From NCBI GenBank assembly GCA_047967505.1, contig CM106538.1: a stretch of DNA of 64,000 bases; one strand, written 5' to 3'. The notes below the pieces were generated by a model. It saw only the letters and a program-made list of their open reading frames with translations. It had not been told where the DNA came from and did not search any database. Made by a program: the position numbers and the translations under genes. This DNA comes from Dipteris shenzhenensis. Taxonomy: Eukaryota > Polypodiophyta > Polypodiopsida > Gleicheniales. Below, in pieces: positions 41,947-52,905 of this stretch (positions are counted from its first letter, which is position 1; every line of letters begins with the position of its first letter).

Positions 41947-42998
41947 TGTTGTCTCTGTGCCAACATGAACTTAGGTAGTACAAAATGTGTGTGTAGAGTA
42001 GTGGCAAAGCTCCGCTTGTACTTGCATAAGGCTAGGAATAACCTCTCTTAGGAATCCTCAACATGCAAGTTCTACTTGCGATTCCTACATACGAGTTCTA
42101 CATGCAACTCCTACATGCAATTCCTACATGCATGTTCTACTTGCAACTCCTACATGCAAGTCCTACATGCAATTCCTACATGCATGTTCTACATGCGAGT
42201 TCTACATGCAACTCCTACATGCAAGTCCTACATGCAACATGCAACTTCTATAGGCAAGTTCTACATGTAGAGAGAGAATTTCTTACAATTCCTACATGCA
42301 GAGAGAGAAGCTCTCCAACTTGTATAAATACCCCATAATGGAATGAAGCCCACACTCTTTGGGGCATTGTGTTGAGTTCTACTTTGGTATTCCAAGCAAT
42401 TGTCTGAAGTGTCCATGCTTCCTTGCACTCCACATCCAAAAGCATGTCCTAACCTTGCAACTCCTCCTCCCCTCTCCTCCAACCTTGCAACCCATCCTCT
42501 CCCTCATCCTCTCCTCCTCCCTCCTCCTCCCTCCTCTCTCTTCTTTCCCTCGTGCTCTTACACCTTCTTTCTCTCCCACTCCTATGCTCCCCCTAAACCC
42601 TTAGTTCCTCAACCCTTAACCTCCATGATCTATAAGGGAGACGAGTTCTCCACCATGTACTCTACCCTGAACCTTGGATTCTCCTTCTAACCCTGGAACC
42701 TCTTCTAAACTCTGGAACCTCTCTCTAAACCTTGGAATCTCCTTCTACACCTTGGACCTCCTTCTAAACCTTGGAACCTCCTTCTAAACCCTGAACTTCT
42801 CTCTAACCCTTAAACTCCTCCTAAACCCCTCAATTCCCAATGAAGGCAAAAGCCTTCATTACCTTAACCATGATGATACACGTTCCTTTTACACATGCAT
42901 GCACTATGTTTGCTTACCACACTTAAGCCTACATCTCTCATCAGAATATGACTCGAGGTCCTAAGCTACATGTATACTACAAAGGGAAAGAGCCAACA
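41947..42998 (+). repeat. Gypsy-family LTR copy C (3' LTR)
   Basis: Starts TGTTGTCTCTGTGCC and ends GGGAAAGAGCCAACA, so both termini are clear (TGTTG...CAACA). Minisatellite 42061-42270, TATA box 42323-42330. About 85-100 bp before the end, present in A and B, are deleted here (ACTACAAA joins GGGAAAGAG). Confidence 0.8.
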
Positions 42999-43022
42999 GA
43001 ATGGGAAGGGGAAAGGGAAGAG

Positions 43023-43720
43023 CACACAAGAAAAACTATCGTAGCGCATCTATAGATGCGTCTAACAGTGCATCTACAGGCACGATTGTTTGTTTTTCCA
43101 AAAATTAGATGTGATGTTAAACGTGTTGTTTGACAGGTCTATAGACGCGATCTGACAGACGCCTTTTTAAAAGAAGCTAAAAAGGACATGTGCCCAACCC
43201 CAAAAAGAACAAAACTAGTACTAAAAACATCCCTTCCCTACATATGACAAAGGACGAATCCAAAGAGAGCAATTTCCAAAGAAGACCAACCGCCAAGAGA
43301 CTTACCTTGGATAGAGATATGAAAGCTTCTTGTCCTTCTTCAAAGCTACTTCTCTTTCTTCTCTTCCTTGTTTACCCTCTTCTCTTCTATGCTTGGGGAT
43401 GACCGTGTAAGCCTGGAGATGAGTGTGGGTGCTTGGAGATAAGTGTGGATGCCTGGAGCTATGTTTGTTAATAGGAAAGCAAGCCGCATGATGTTCAAAG
43501 TATGTGAAGGAAAGCAAGCGCGCTAAAAGTAGGTTCAAAAATCAGCTCGCAGTCTGCGCATCTAAAAGTGTGTCTAAACTCGCATCTAAAAGCACGTCTA
43601 AAAGTGCATCTAAACGTGCATCTATCAACGTGGCTACACTATGTTTTAAACGTGCCTATAGATGCGTTCCACAGTACAAACGCGGTGTTAAACGCACTTT
43701 TAGATGCTACACAAAGTTTT
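43023..43720. repeat. CACTA subterminal-type repeats, possible second left end
   Basis: Begins CACACAAGAAAAACTATC, close to a CACTA terminus. Then many GCATCTATAGATGCG, TATAGACGCG, GCATCTAAAAG(T/C) and ACGTCTAAAAGT units, dense at 43555-43715. They match the motif type at 38019-38150 and 47980-48100. Confidence 0.55.
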
Positions 43721-43740
43721 GACATTTACAACTCATGCAA

Positions 43741-44072
43741 GAACACATTTTTTGGGTTGTTTATCTGTAAGATGTCTTCATCTTCACAAGTAGCTCCAGT
43801 GAGGATGAATCTCTCCATATCCACCATCGCGAAATGTGGTTGGAGCAAAAAATCAAATGTATGTGTGATCGATGTTGAGGAAACATGTATCGTTACATGT
43901 AGAATTACACTCAATCACGTCTCAAAGTATGGAGAATGGGATGCGACTGTAAACATGGTAAGTGTTAAAGAGTTAAGGTTTATTGAGATACCTATGGGTG
44001 TTCATGTGTTTGATATATGATCCTTTTTTAATTTAATACAGGATGTAGTGCCACACCAGCATATGTTGCCCT
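43741..44072 (+). other. Open stretch before the TNP2 core, unrecognised
   Basis: Frame 43568-44020 covers this stretch (MSSSSQVAPVRMNLSISTI from about 43771). It precedes the TNP2 N-terminus and could be a 5' exon: a GTAAGT-type donor occurs at 43958-43963. No known motif. Confidence 0.3.
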
Positions 44073-45560
44073 ATGCTCGTTCATGAGGAGGCAAAGCATC
44101 GGCAATATGAGGTGGGATCTTCAGAAGGGATTGTTACGGATGCATGGAGTGATGATGATAGTAGCCCTCCTCCATTACCTCATGAGGCCGTGGAGGAGGA
44201 GGTGTTTGATGATATGGTGCGGGATTTACATATCCATAAGTCCTCGAGTAGGGATGATAGCATGGATCAGGATGATCTTTTTACTGCAGCATCGACTCCA
44301 CTGTTTCAAGGGTGCACATTCTCTGTTCTACGTGCCTCCCTTAAGTTACTAAACTTACATACCATCTATGGATGGAGCAATGCAAGTTTGAATGCATTAC
44401 TCAAGTAAGCTTTAAAGTCTATTTTGCAAACATGGTGAATTATGCTACTGGGTCAATTACTCGAATGCTCTTTCTCATTTATGGTCTTCATGTGCAGGCT
44501 ATTGTGTAAAATGCTTCCAAGGGAGAATAAATTACCGACCTCAAGGGATATGGCAAGGCAACATGTGACCTCTCTTGGAGGATTAGATTTCAAGTGCATC
44601 CATGCATGCGTCAATGATTGCGTTCTGTTTCATGGACCACATAAGGATGCAAAAGAGTGTCCTACTTGTGGAGAGGCAAGATATAGAGCATATCTCAAAA
44701 ATTTGGGTGTGCCTCGGAAGGTTCTATGACATTTTTCCATAATCCCTTGCATCCAACATATGTTCAAGTGCAAATCCATTGCAAAGCTCATGTCATGGCA
44801 TTCCTCCCATCGATCAACCGATGGCAAGTGGAGAACTCCCACAAACACTCCTGCGTGGAAGCATATTGAAGACACATGGCCAAGCTTCAAGGAAGAACCT
44901 AGGAACTTGAGGCTTGGATTGGGTGTGGACTGTGTGAACCCATTTGGTCTTATAAGCATCTCTTACAGTGTATGGCCAGTGATATTGGTGAATTATAATC
45001 TTCTACCCTCTATGGCGATTAAGAAAGGACATGTTATGTTATCCCTTCTAATTCCAGGGAAACATAAAGTAAAAAATCATGATGTTTATTTGGAGCCTTT
45101 GATTGATGAGCTAGAGATACTTTGGAGAGGTATCAAGGTGCATGATGCCTCCCTCATCATGAGACTTCAACTGCAAAGCAGTCTTGATGTAAATGATGCA
45201 TGACCTCCCAGGCTATGGCGAGTGTTCAGGTAAGTATTGAACTTTTAATTATGAGTAGGCAATTGATGTGGCACCCTGAACCCACCTTGAACTCTTAATT
45301 GCATCTATTGTTCATGTCTCACTACATCGGGTTACCATGCATGTCCTATTTGTCATCCTTCGCTAGTTGCCTCAGGTGGGCAGATGCATTGAATAAGGTC
45401 ATCTATGAGAATCACCATCGATTTCTTCCACCTGATCATCCTAGATATGTCGCCCCTTGGAATGAAGTCCCCCCACAGTCACTCACTGCAGGAGATTGGA
45501 TGACAATTTGGGACGGTTCCACGACTCCACCACTTGGCATGATCTGGTAAGGGTTTGTAA
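44073..45560 (+). pseudogene. CACTA TNP2-type transposase, N-terminal and core region
   Basis: TNP2 cuts and joins the element ends. Visible order: PLFQGCTFSVLRASLKLLNL and IYGWSNASLNALLK (TNP2 start); KMLPRENKLPTSRDMA; FKCIHACVNDCVLFHGPHKD with CPTCGEARY (Transposase_21 zinc region); VPRKVL; MFKCKSIAKLMSWHSSHRST and DGKWRTPTNTPAWKHID-like; GLGVDCVNPFGLISISYSVW; HDVYLEPLIDEL. It continues past about 45300 with ENHHRFLPPDHPRY. A clean intron at 44405-44497 (GTAAGC...TGTGCAG) restores the frame LNALLKLLCKMLP. Another GTAAGT donor is at 45230. A stop after KVL and frame shifts near 45200-45400 show decay. Confidence 0.85.
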
Positions 45561-46089
45561 CTATTATGTGCTATATTGAATGGAAATAAAAATTGCACGC
45601 TAATACCAGCTTTTGTTTAAATACTCCATCTTTTATCGACTACCATATTGGTCCCACCTCAAGATCAATCACCTGCTTTTGATCCCATGCATATCTTCAA
45701 GAATGTGGTGTCTACCATTTGGGAACATTTGAATGGGACATAAGATTCCGTAGGCATAAGGGAGGATCTACGCATCAAAGGGAGGATGCGTGAAGCTTGG
45801 CCACAAGAGAGGACAAATGGGCGTGTCTTTTTACCTCGTGCACTGTGGAGTTTATCAAAGCTAGAGATGGTGGTGGCAGTGAAATGAGCTATCACTACAA
45901 TTTGTACTCCCACTGGATGCATGAGGTGTTTGAAGGGGGGCTTCACAAAGAGCAAGAAAAGAGGTGTAGAGCAATTATATGGCTTGAAATCTCATGATTC
46001 GCACAAGATGCTCCAAGTATTTGATGTGCATAATATCTTTTTCCTTCCAAATTTGTGAGTGAATTAGAAGCAACTAATCAACCATTCCT
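45561..46089 (+). pseudogene. CACTA transposase middle region, decayed
   Basis: The gene continues with short frames only; segments such as VVSTIWEHLNGT, SIREDLRIKGRM and KSHDSHKMLQVFD can be picked out in changing frames. These fit the part of TNP2 proteins before DUF4218. Confidence 0.5.
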
Positions 46090-46620
46090 CATGTGTTCAA
46101 TTCATACTACCTACTAGCATTTCTCGTAGTGCATCGAAGGACGTGAAGGATTGTATTTACAAGATGGGCGAGCTTGTGAGGTACTTTACAGGATACAAAA
46201 TGTGAAGCGTATCAATGCTCCATGCAAGGTTTTCATATTGCTAATATGGTGTACTTTTTCCTTTCTAGGTATGTGAGCTCAAAGGAAATAGATCCCACCA
46301 TGCTTGAGAATGCTCAAGTTATGTTAGTGGAGGTGGTTTGTTTAGTGGAGGAGACATTTCCACGTTCTATTCTCACAAGCCAACTATATCTCATAGTGCA
46401 TTTGGTGGATGAAATTGCTATATGTGGTATTGTACATGCATGATGGTTGTTCTTCCTTGAGCGCTTCATGAAGACCTTAAAGGCTTTTGTGAGACAAAAT
46501 GCAAGGCCCGAAGGTAACATGGCCGACGGTTGGGTCACTTGTATATATTTCTGAGTTTCTTGTTGATGTGGATAGCTCTCTCCCATGACTATGGAGAGAT
46601 GATGAAGACCTAAGGATGAC
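46090..46620 (+). pseudogene. CACTA transposase DUF4218 region
   Basis: The reading matches the DUF4218 order: DPTMLENAQVMLVEVVCLVE, TFPRSILTSQLYLIVHLVDE, then after a frame/stop break WLFFLERFMKTLKAFVRQNA and RPEGNMADGW. DUF4218 follows Transposase_21 in plant En/Spm proteins. An acceptor-like TTTCTAG precedes it at 46261-46269. Confidence 0.8.
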
Positions 46621-47100
46621 CTCTATTGTGCCTCAAGGGGAAGGACGGAGAAAATTAATAGACACAGAGTTGCTTAATAATATTAACCTTTATTGCATGC
46701 TTAATAGATGTGATGAAAAGATGGGTGACAAGATATGAGGCTGCAAAGGCAAGAAGACAAGGAGAAAGGGCCCTCTTTCGTACACACCACGGATCTCATG
46801 TGCCATACCCTTAGCATCTAAGAACACTTCCAAAGGATATTCATGTGGATTGGCTACTTGACGAAATGGAGAGAGAAGAGAGAGACGAGGGGATGCATAT
46901 CACAATGGAAGAATGGGAGTATGCTAGGGGATGCATGAGCAAGGTCGGTGTATAGAATGTTATGCATAAGTTAGGAGCTTTCAACAATTTAGATTGCTTA
47001 TTTAATTGATTTTATCTTGGTGTAGTGTACTATGTTCAATGCTATATGGTGTGAGGGCAAGCATTTTTGAACACAACAGATTGATAATAAGAGAAACACA
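46621..47100 (+). other. Decayed part of the CACTA transposase gene
   Basis: Links the DUF4218 and DUF4216 regions. Possible coding traces, for example LPKDIHVDWLLDEMEREE near 46830; no continuous frame. Confidence 0.4.
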
Positions 47101-47651
47101 CAAGATTGCGGCTTCATTGTTAGCTTTGAGAGAGCCAATGGAGCCATGGATGATTATTGTGGCATAATCCAAGATATTAATAAGCTTGACTTTCTACGCT
47201 TGTTTGTCTATGTTTTGGATGTAAAGTGGTTTAAGGACGTGGTGGAAAGAGGCCCTAATGCAACAATTAAACACCATGCAAGTGGCTTTGTAACTATTGA
47301 CTCCACAAAGTTTTGGCAAAGTAAGGACACACTAGTACTACCGCAACAATGTGAACAGGTATTGTACACACATATAAAAATACTCACTTTTAAATATTTG
47401 ATACCTTCGATGCAAGAAAAATAACATGATTGTATTTGTGTTTGAATTAGGTTGTCTATCAACCAATGGTGGATAATAATAGGTGGTGGCATGTCATACC
47501 TATTACGCCACGTTCCAAAGTGATGTATAGTACATTTACTAATATGGAGTGTATGGAGGATGATCATGGACATGGAGGTGATGATGAGCGTGATACGAGA
47601 GAGGAGGATGATCATGAGATAGGAGATATAGATATTGAGGCACATGAGTAG
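47101..47651 (+). pseudogene. CACTA transposase C-terminal DUF4216 region
   Basis: Frame 47146-47424 reads DYCGIIQDINKLDF...VYVLDVKWF and SGFVTIDSTKFWQSKDTLVL, PQQCEQV, and after a gap NNRWWHVIPITPRSK with an acidic tail ending at 47651. This is the DUF4216 order of CACTA proteins. The break between QCEQV and VYQPMV coincides with an intron-like segment GTATTG...GAATTAG at 47359-47451. Confidence 0.75.
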
Positions 47652-47974
47652 CACAAGTAGTAGTGGGCTAAATGTATTTGTAGATCTCCACATTGGTTTG
47701 GATTTTGAAGCAGATAGTTTGGCAAGGGTTGATCTCATTGAGGATGAGATTGAACCATAGCCCATCATTAATATTGGCAAAACTATTTTACATATTGTCT
47801 CATTCTCCTCACCTCATGTAATTTTTGTATATGTGGGTTTGCCAAAAAGCATTATTTTTTTATTAAAATTATGTGCTTTGGTAATCATGGGCAATGTTTG
47901 GAAAGTAGTGATGTACATTTATCAGCCTGCACCAAAATCTCACTTTATATATTCTCTATTTTGTGTTTATAAAG

Positions 47975-48098
47975 GTGTCTAAATCCGCATCTAATTCACA
48001 GTGTAGATGCACTATTAGACGTGCTCGTATTTTCACTATTCTAGCAGCACCTATAGACTTGCCCGCTATTTTGCACGTCTATCAAGCGCGTCTATAGT
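47975..48098. repeat. CACTA subterminal repeats, right
   Basis: CACGTCTATCAAGCGCGTCTATAG, GCACCTATAGAC, TTAGACGTGC and GTAGATGCAC-type units. Confidence 0.6.
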
Positions 48099-48115
48099 TG
48101 CTTTGTCTTGTTGTG
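48099..48115 (-). repeat. CACTA right terminal inverted repeat
   Basis: TGCTTTGTCTTGTTGTG followed by ATT (48116-48118). One mismatch to the left terminus. Confidence 0.6.
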
Positions 48116-48118
48116 ATT

Positions 48119-49612
48119 GATTGGCCACACGTTATCTAATCTTCTTTTCTTGTGCATTTCTTCATGGCTATAGGGCTTCAAACCTCTCATCGAGTACCTG
48201 GCCTAGTAATGATTGTCTTCTCAGAGCCTACCATGCCTATCAGTTTCGCACTGAGTTCTTCTTTGCATGCCGACCTTTGCTTAAGGAATTTACAGAAGGA
48301 GCCTCATTCTCCTCATTAATCAGGTCGACCCCACTCTGGATTGCTAGATGGACTTTGTGTGTCACTCTTGATTCTTTGGACATGTGGTGGAAGGAGCAGG
48401 CCTTGATCTTTGATTTGCTCGTCTTAGTTTTCCACTGATCATCTATCTTGTGATCTCTCATGGCTTGTATTACTTTTGCTCGTGTTCGCTGCCATCCTCA
48501 CATAAAACTAAAAGAAGTTGGCCTTGCCATCTCTTGAAGGTGCACTAATGATTCCTTTTTCCTCGCCAATTCTAGTTGCGGCTCTTTCTTTGTGTGGTTA
48601 GGTGAGTGACTATTTTTCATGCTGGTGTTCCTTCATTGAGCCCAAAGTTTCTATACTAGTATAGAGGAGTGTGCATGCTTCTTTTGGATTAGCTTTGCTA
48701 AACTTATGATCTATCTAGCTTGTGATCGAAGGTTGCTAGCATGCCACCGTTCCTGTTAGACTTTGAGCTCCATTGCTATAGTGACCTTCTACTTGGTTGG
48801 ATCTTCCCTGGCTCGAAAGCTCATTCTGCAGATTGCGGTGGGATGTTGTCAATTGCTTGATTTCATTCTAGAGCTTTGTCAAGTAAGTTACTCCCATGAG
48901 TGCTGCTTAGTTTGTCAGTTTGTTCACAATTCTTTTGCTCTGGGTACTCTTTATATCTCTCTAAGATTCCTTCATTGCCACTGAGAGTTCTAGTCTAGCC
49001 ATTTTCAAGCTCGCTGACCATGGAGAGTAGGATCTGAGCATGTGAGAGTGCTCATAGTGCAGGTTCATGGGCAATCCTTTTGTTCCCTACCTCCTCACGC
49101 ATTCTTCTCAAAAGCTTTCCTTGCCTTCCTTTGTTGGTGTTGAAATTGCTACCCTGCCTAGGTGTTCTCCTTGCATTTCTTTCTCATTATGGGCTATCTT
49201 TCATCTAGCTATCATGTTGGTCATCTTTCTCAAAGTGTGAAGTGTCTATGGGGATATAGAGTGGCATGCTGGGTGAATCTGGTATAGCTTTCCTGTCTTC
49301 ATTGTTCCCTTCAGATCATCATTTGCTTTTCTCAACATTTTGGTCGGGGTGGTCACATTCTGCTCTGATATGTTGGCCCTTCCTCAAAGGTCCTTATCCT
49401 TGATTCATTGCTCTACTAGTCTTCAAGTAAGTCTCTATTATTGTTGCCTTTTCTTTTTCTTGTTCTAGTCTTCCTTTTCGTCTCTTAGCATTGTTAGGTG
49501 TTTTTCTTGGTGACGTTGGTTGGGTTCTCTAAGTTTTTTGTAGCTTGGTGATGTATAAAGTTAATGGTATTATAGGCCTTTTGATTTTTTGTTAAGATAG
49601 AAAGGTTCTTAG
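48119..49612. other. No assignable gene
   Basis: T- and CT-rich, with several TTC(A/T)TTG phrases. The frame 48121-48438 has no known motif. The right end (AGTTTTTTGTAGCTTGGTGATG, then T/A-rich) is reminiscent of LINE 3' ends, but no LINE protein precedes it. Confidence 0.3.
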
Positions 49613-49657
49613 TTATATATATACGTTTTTAGCTTGTCTCTTAGGTCTATTCTTCAT

Positions 49658-49698
49658 ATAAATAAATAAATAAATGAATAAATATAGATATTTATATA

Positions 49699-49742
<44 letters not shown>

Positions 49743-49760
49743 CATATATATATATATAAT
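49658..49760. repeat. (TA)n microsatellite with AATA units
   Basis: AAATAAATAAATGAATAAATATAGATATTTATATATATA and long TA runs. Apparent Tyr/Ile-rich frames on both strands are artefacts. Confidence 0.9.
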
Positions 49761-50007
49761 ATAAGGAATTTGATTGTTGTCTTTACCGTTATCAACTTGA
49801 TTTGTAATTTTCAATTGTCATGCAAGCTTTTTAACTACTGTAATTTGTCAATTTTATAATTTTATAATTTACATTAATTTCTTATCTCCTTTAGTGATTA
49901 AATATTTTGTAACTTTACATCTTGATATCCTTAAAGTGTCTTTGTTTTGATTAGTAGGGTTGTTATGGTTTGCTTTGTCTTGACCTTGATCCTATATATA
50001 TATAGAG

Positions 50008-50045
<38 letters not shown>

Positions 50046-50589
50046 TCTTATGCTAGCTATGACTAAAAATGAGCATTTATTGCACTACAATTACAAACAT
50101 GTACAAAATAAAATATGTATTCTCATATCGAAAAATGCATGGTATCCAATGACGTGGTCAAACTCAACAACAATTTTAACTTCAACCTAAACAAGAAATG
50201 GCATTGGACAAGGTACATTTGATGATTCACTGGATTGTTTATATTGTATATTTCAATGTCAAGACACATGACAAGATAAAAACTGAATAGACTTACATTT
50301 GACATAATATCTTATAATGTGAATTCTATTGTACTAAATTGTTCGTCGACGATTATACTGGGGTATTTATATCAATAAAATTATTTGACTTGTGGAAATT
50401 TTCAAAGTGCAAAAAGATATTGCTAGAAGAGAAACCAACAGCTCATCAACCACTGGAAACGGGTGTTCAAAACAAGCCAATTAAAGAGGTATCTAGGAGG
50501 CTCAAAAATATGGTGTGGAATGTTGACAATGGCAAGGAGAAAATGCTCAATTTTATGTGGATACATATAAATCCTTAGCACAACAAGGG
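49761..50589. other. AT-rich spacer with (CA)n at 50010-50038
   Basis: The dinucleotide ACACAC run follows TATATATATAGAGTT. The frame at 50339-50578 (79 residues) is unrecognised; it directly precedes the LINE endonuclease and might be its decayed upstream part. Confidence 0.4.
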
Positions 50590-52200
50590 TGCAAGGAAGG
50601 GAGCTTGGAGGGTCATGGCTATTGTGACGATGGTTGTGTAGAGCTAGAATCTGATATAATGCTCCTCCAAGAAAATAAATGTGGTTAGAGGAGAGGATTT
50701 GGCTTGCTTTTGATCAGATTGGGTATGAATTCTTTGTGAACTCTATTGTTAGGGGGAAAGGGGGAAGACATGTTCTCACTAAGGAGGGTTTAGGGGGTAT
50801 TGAGTTGTCTGCAGATCCTTTGGGTAGATTTCTTGGTGTTGTTGTGTGGACATTGCTAGATTTTGGTTAGTGTTGTGAGTGTGTACATGCCAAATGAGAC
50901 TCAAAAGTAGAGGGGATTGTTGGAGAGAATTGAATTTGGAAATTGTGGCTAATAGGTGGATCTTGGGTGAGGATTGGAACATGGCTTAGGTTTCTTTTGA
51001 TAGATCTCACTAACATAGATGCTTGTCTAGTGATGAGGCCGTGGCTTGGGAAGAGTTATGTGTTGAGAGAGGGTTGACAGATATTGTAGAACTAGATGAG
51101 GAAGGGATAAGAGGATTTTCTTGGAGTAATAGGAGGAACAGTCCTGATTTTTGAGCAAGTAGGATTGAAATATTTTACTTCTCTAAAGAAGGCTGGTGGT
51201 CACCATCTCCCATTGGGGGGCAATCTTTGTTACTAAATTTTGTTGTTTTGGATCATGTACCTATTGGTTTGTTCTTTTCACTTCCTGGTGCTATTGACAA
51301 ATCTTTTGATATCCCCTATAAGTTCAACAATAAGTTGCTAGATATGGTGAAGGAAATTCTAAATCCATGCTATAGGTGGGATGGAGGCATTCATGCTATG
51401 ATACAAGGATGTAAGTGTTGGGAGAAACAGGTTCATGTTAACAAGTTGGCTCTTAATCTCTGGCTGATTGAGAGTAGGCTTAGCTTATAAATGGCTGTGG
51501 AGAAATGCCTTATGGACTTGGTGATGTTTACCTTATAATTGAGATGGAGCAAGCCTTGTAGGTGGAGGAGTATGATAGGGTTGAGAAGGCCCAACTTCAA
51601 AGCAAGATCTTCTCTTGGGGATTGTCCCTCTAAATTCCTTTTCAAGCGATTAAAGGGAAGATTTAGATAGAGGCTGTGGATAAAGTAGAAGATAAGGATG
51701 GAAAGTTGGTCTCTGAATTTTGGCATATTGAAAAAGTGTTCATGCAAAAATTATCTACTATTGTGGGCCCTAGAGGCTCTCTCCTACCTAAAGGGTAGGT
51801 CTAGGAAATGGTTTCTTTAAGCAATAACTGTGGGATGCATTGGATATTCTTGATTTTGATAATGTCCCTCGCCCAAATGGTCTAATAGAACAATTTTATG
51901 TGGCCTTTTGGCAGCTAATCAAGAGTGATTATATTGAGATGGTAAATGTTGCAATGCAGAGGGGGCATTTGTCCCTTTATGTCAATGTGGACATAGCTAA
52001 ACTCTTCCTTAAGAGACAAAACCGAATGAAGGTTAACGATTGGCACCCAATTTCAACGCTAAACACATCCTATAATATAGTAGCCAAGGCGAGGAAATTG
52101 CTCTTCAAAAAAGGGATTTATGTATGTCATTTTTTGATAAGGAGCAAAATAGCTTCATAAAGGGCAAAGACATTTATGAGAATATCCTAAATCCAATACT
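50590..52200 (+). pseudogene. LINE ORF2: endonuclease and start of RT
   Basis: The AP-like endonuclease nicks target DNA and the RT copies element RNA. Visible in order: ESDIMLLQENK (catalytic E of the QETK motif), RWILGEDWNM (equivalent to GDFN), LSSDEAVAWEELCVERGLTD, GFSWSNRRNSP...RIEIFYFS (the SxR.DR.L stretch), and VLDHVPIGLF (SDH position with S changed). Then the RT start: RPNGLIEQFYVAFWQLIKSD, HLSLYVNVDIAKLFLKRQNR, VNDWHPISTLNTSYNIVAKA, and FIKGKDIYENIL after a frame shift. Numerous stops. It ends about 52200 before the FADD catalytic box, so it is 3'-truncated. Confidence 0.8.
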
Positions 52201-52804
52201 CATGTATTGCAAACCAAACGACAAAACTATTTGTAGAAACCTAAGATAATCGAACTCAAAGCTTCGTTAACTCCCACGTGATGCATTGCCCCTTCATTGA
52301 CAAGTAAATAGATGCCATTGCTACACAGCTTAATCGCACCGGCCTACACCTCCTATCTAGAAATGAAGTTTTTTGGTTTTGTTGCTTCGGCCTATAGTTG
52401 GCCGTTTGAAGTGAGCACGTTGACAGCATAGTCCTCCATTGTTGTGTAGATTGATAATGATCCCAGTGGCTAGCAATGTCCTTCCAATTGTTTCTAGGAT
52501 TGGAGGGCTTTCTTTACTTATTGCTTTCCATGCTTTACAGGCCAGGGATAGCTCCTTGTTGTGTGTACATTCCTAATGGCTCACATTATCCATGGATATT
52601 TATTCAGAGGGGAGAAGAAGGCTGAGAGGTAGGGGACTCCCGGCGAATACTTTATGATGTTGACATGGAGGGCTTGGAACCAAAGCTTGTACCTTATTGA
52701 TTCATGACCAGAAAACATGTTTCGGATCTTAGAAACATGTGAAACGTGGCATTTAGAGTGAAACATCCTGAGTACAAAATATACTATTTATATTATTTTT
52801 CTAC
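52201..52804. other. No assignable gene
   Basis: Short frames only; AT-moderate. Confidence 0.3.
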
Positions 52805-52905
52805 ATCGATTTGATTTGCCTCTCCCTTGCTTACTCTAGTACATGCGAAACACTCTACTCTACCCAACTAAGCCTTCTACTCTATTTTCTTGCCAAGCCC
52901 TCTAG
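52805..52905. repeat. Degenerate CTCTACTCTACCCAACTAAG repeats, left part
   Basis: Units of CCTCTACTCTA plus (T)TGCTAAG. The same array resumes at 53628, on the other side of the LTR. Confidence 0.65.

Larger units (their letters stand above)
39446..42998 (+). mobile_element. Gypsy-like element, plus copy, nested in the CACTA
   Basis: 5'-truncated at about 39446; then protease (39599-40105), an intact 304-residue ORF of unknown function (40318-41232), a 3'-UTR tandem repeat, the LTR junction and a full 3' LTR (41947-42998). It is collinear with the minus copy at 27436-30800 and, like it, has no RT or integrase. LTR and internal parts are both from the family whose 5' LTR and PBS are at 13115-14263. 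Confidence 0.7.
37933..48115 (+). mobile_element. CACTA (En/Spm) DNA transposon, about 10.2 kb, with nested retroelement
   Basis: Left terminus CACAACAACACAAAGCA (37933-37949) matches 16 of 17 bases of the reverse complement of the right terminus (48099-48115). The 3 bases ATT flank both ends (37930-37932 and 48116-48118), the expected duplication size for this superfamily. Subterminal GTCTATAGACGC-like repeats lie near both ends. Between them are a TNP2-type transposase (44.1-47.7 kb) and a second gene on the minus strand (38.6-39.3 kb). A Gypsy-like element (39446-42998) sits inside. Alternative left end: 43023, where CACACAAGAAAAAC also resembles a CACTA terminus. Confidence 0.6.

Noticed and set aside
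49613-49860. Tyr/Ile-rich peptides on both strands
   Set aside because: They come from the TA microsatellite.
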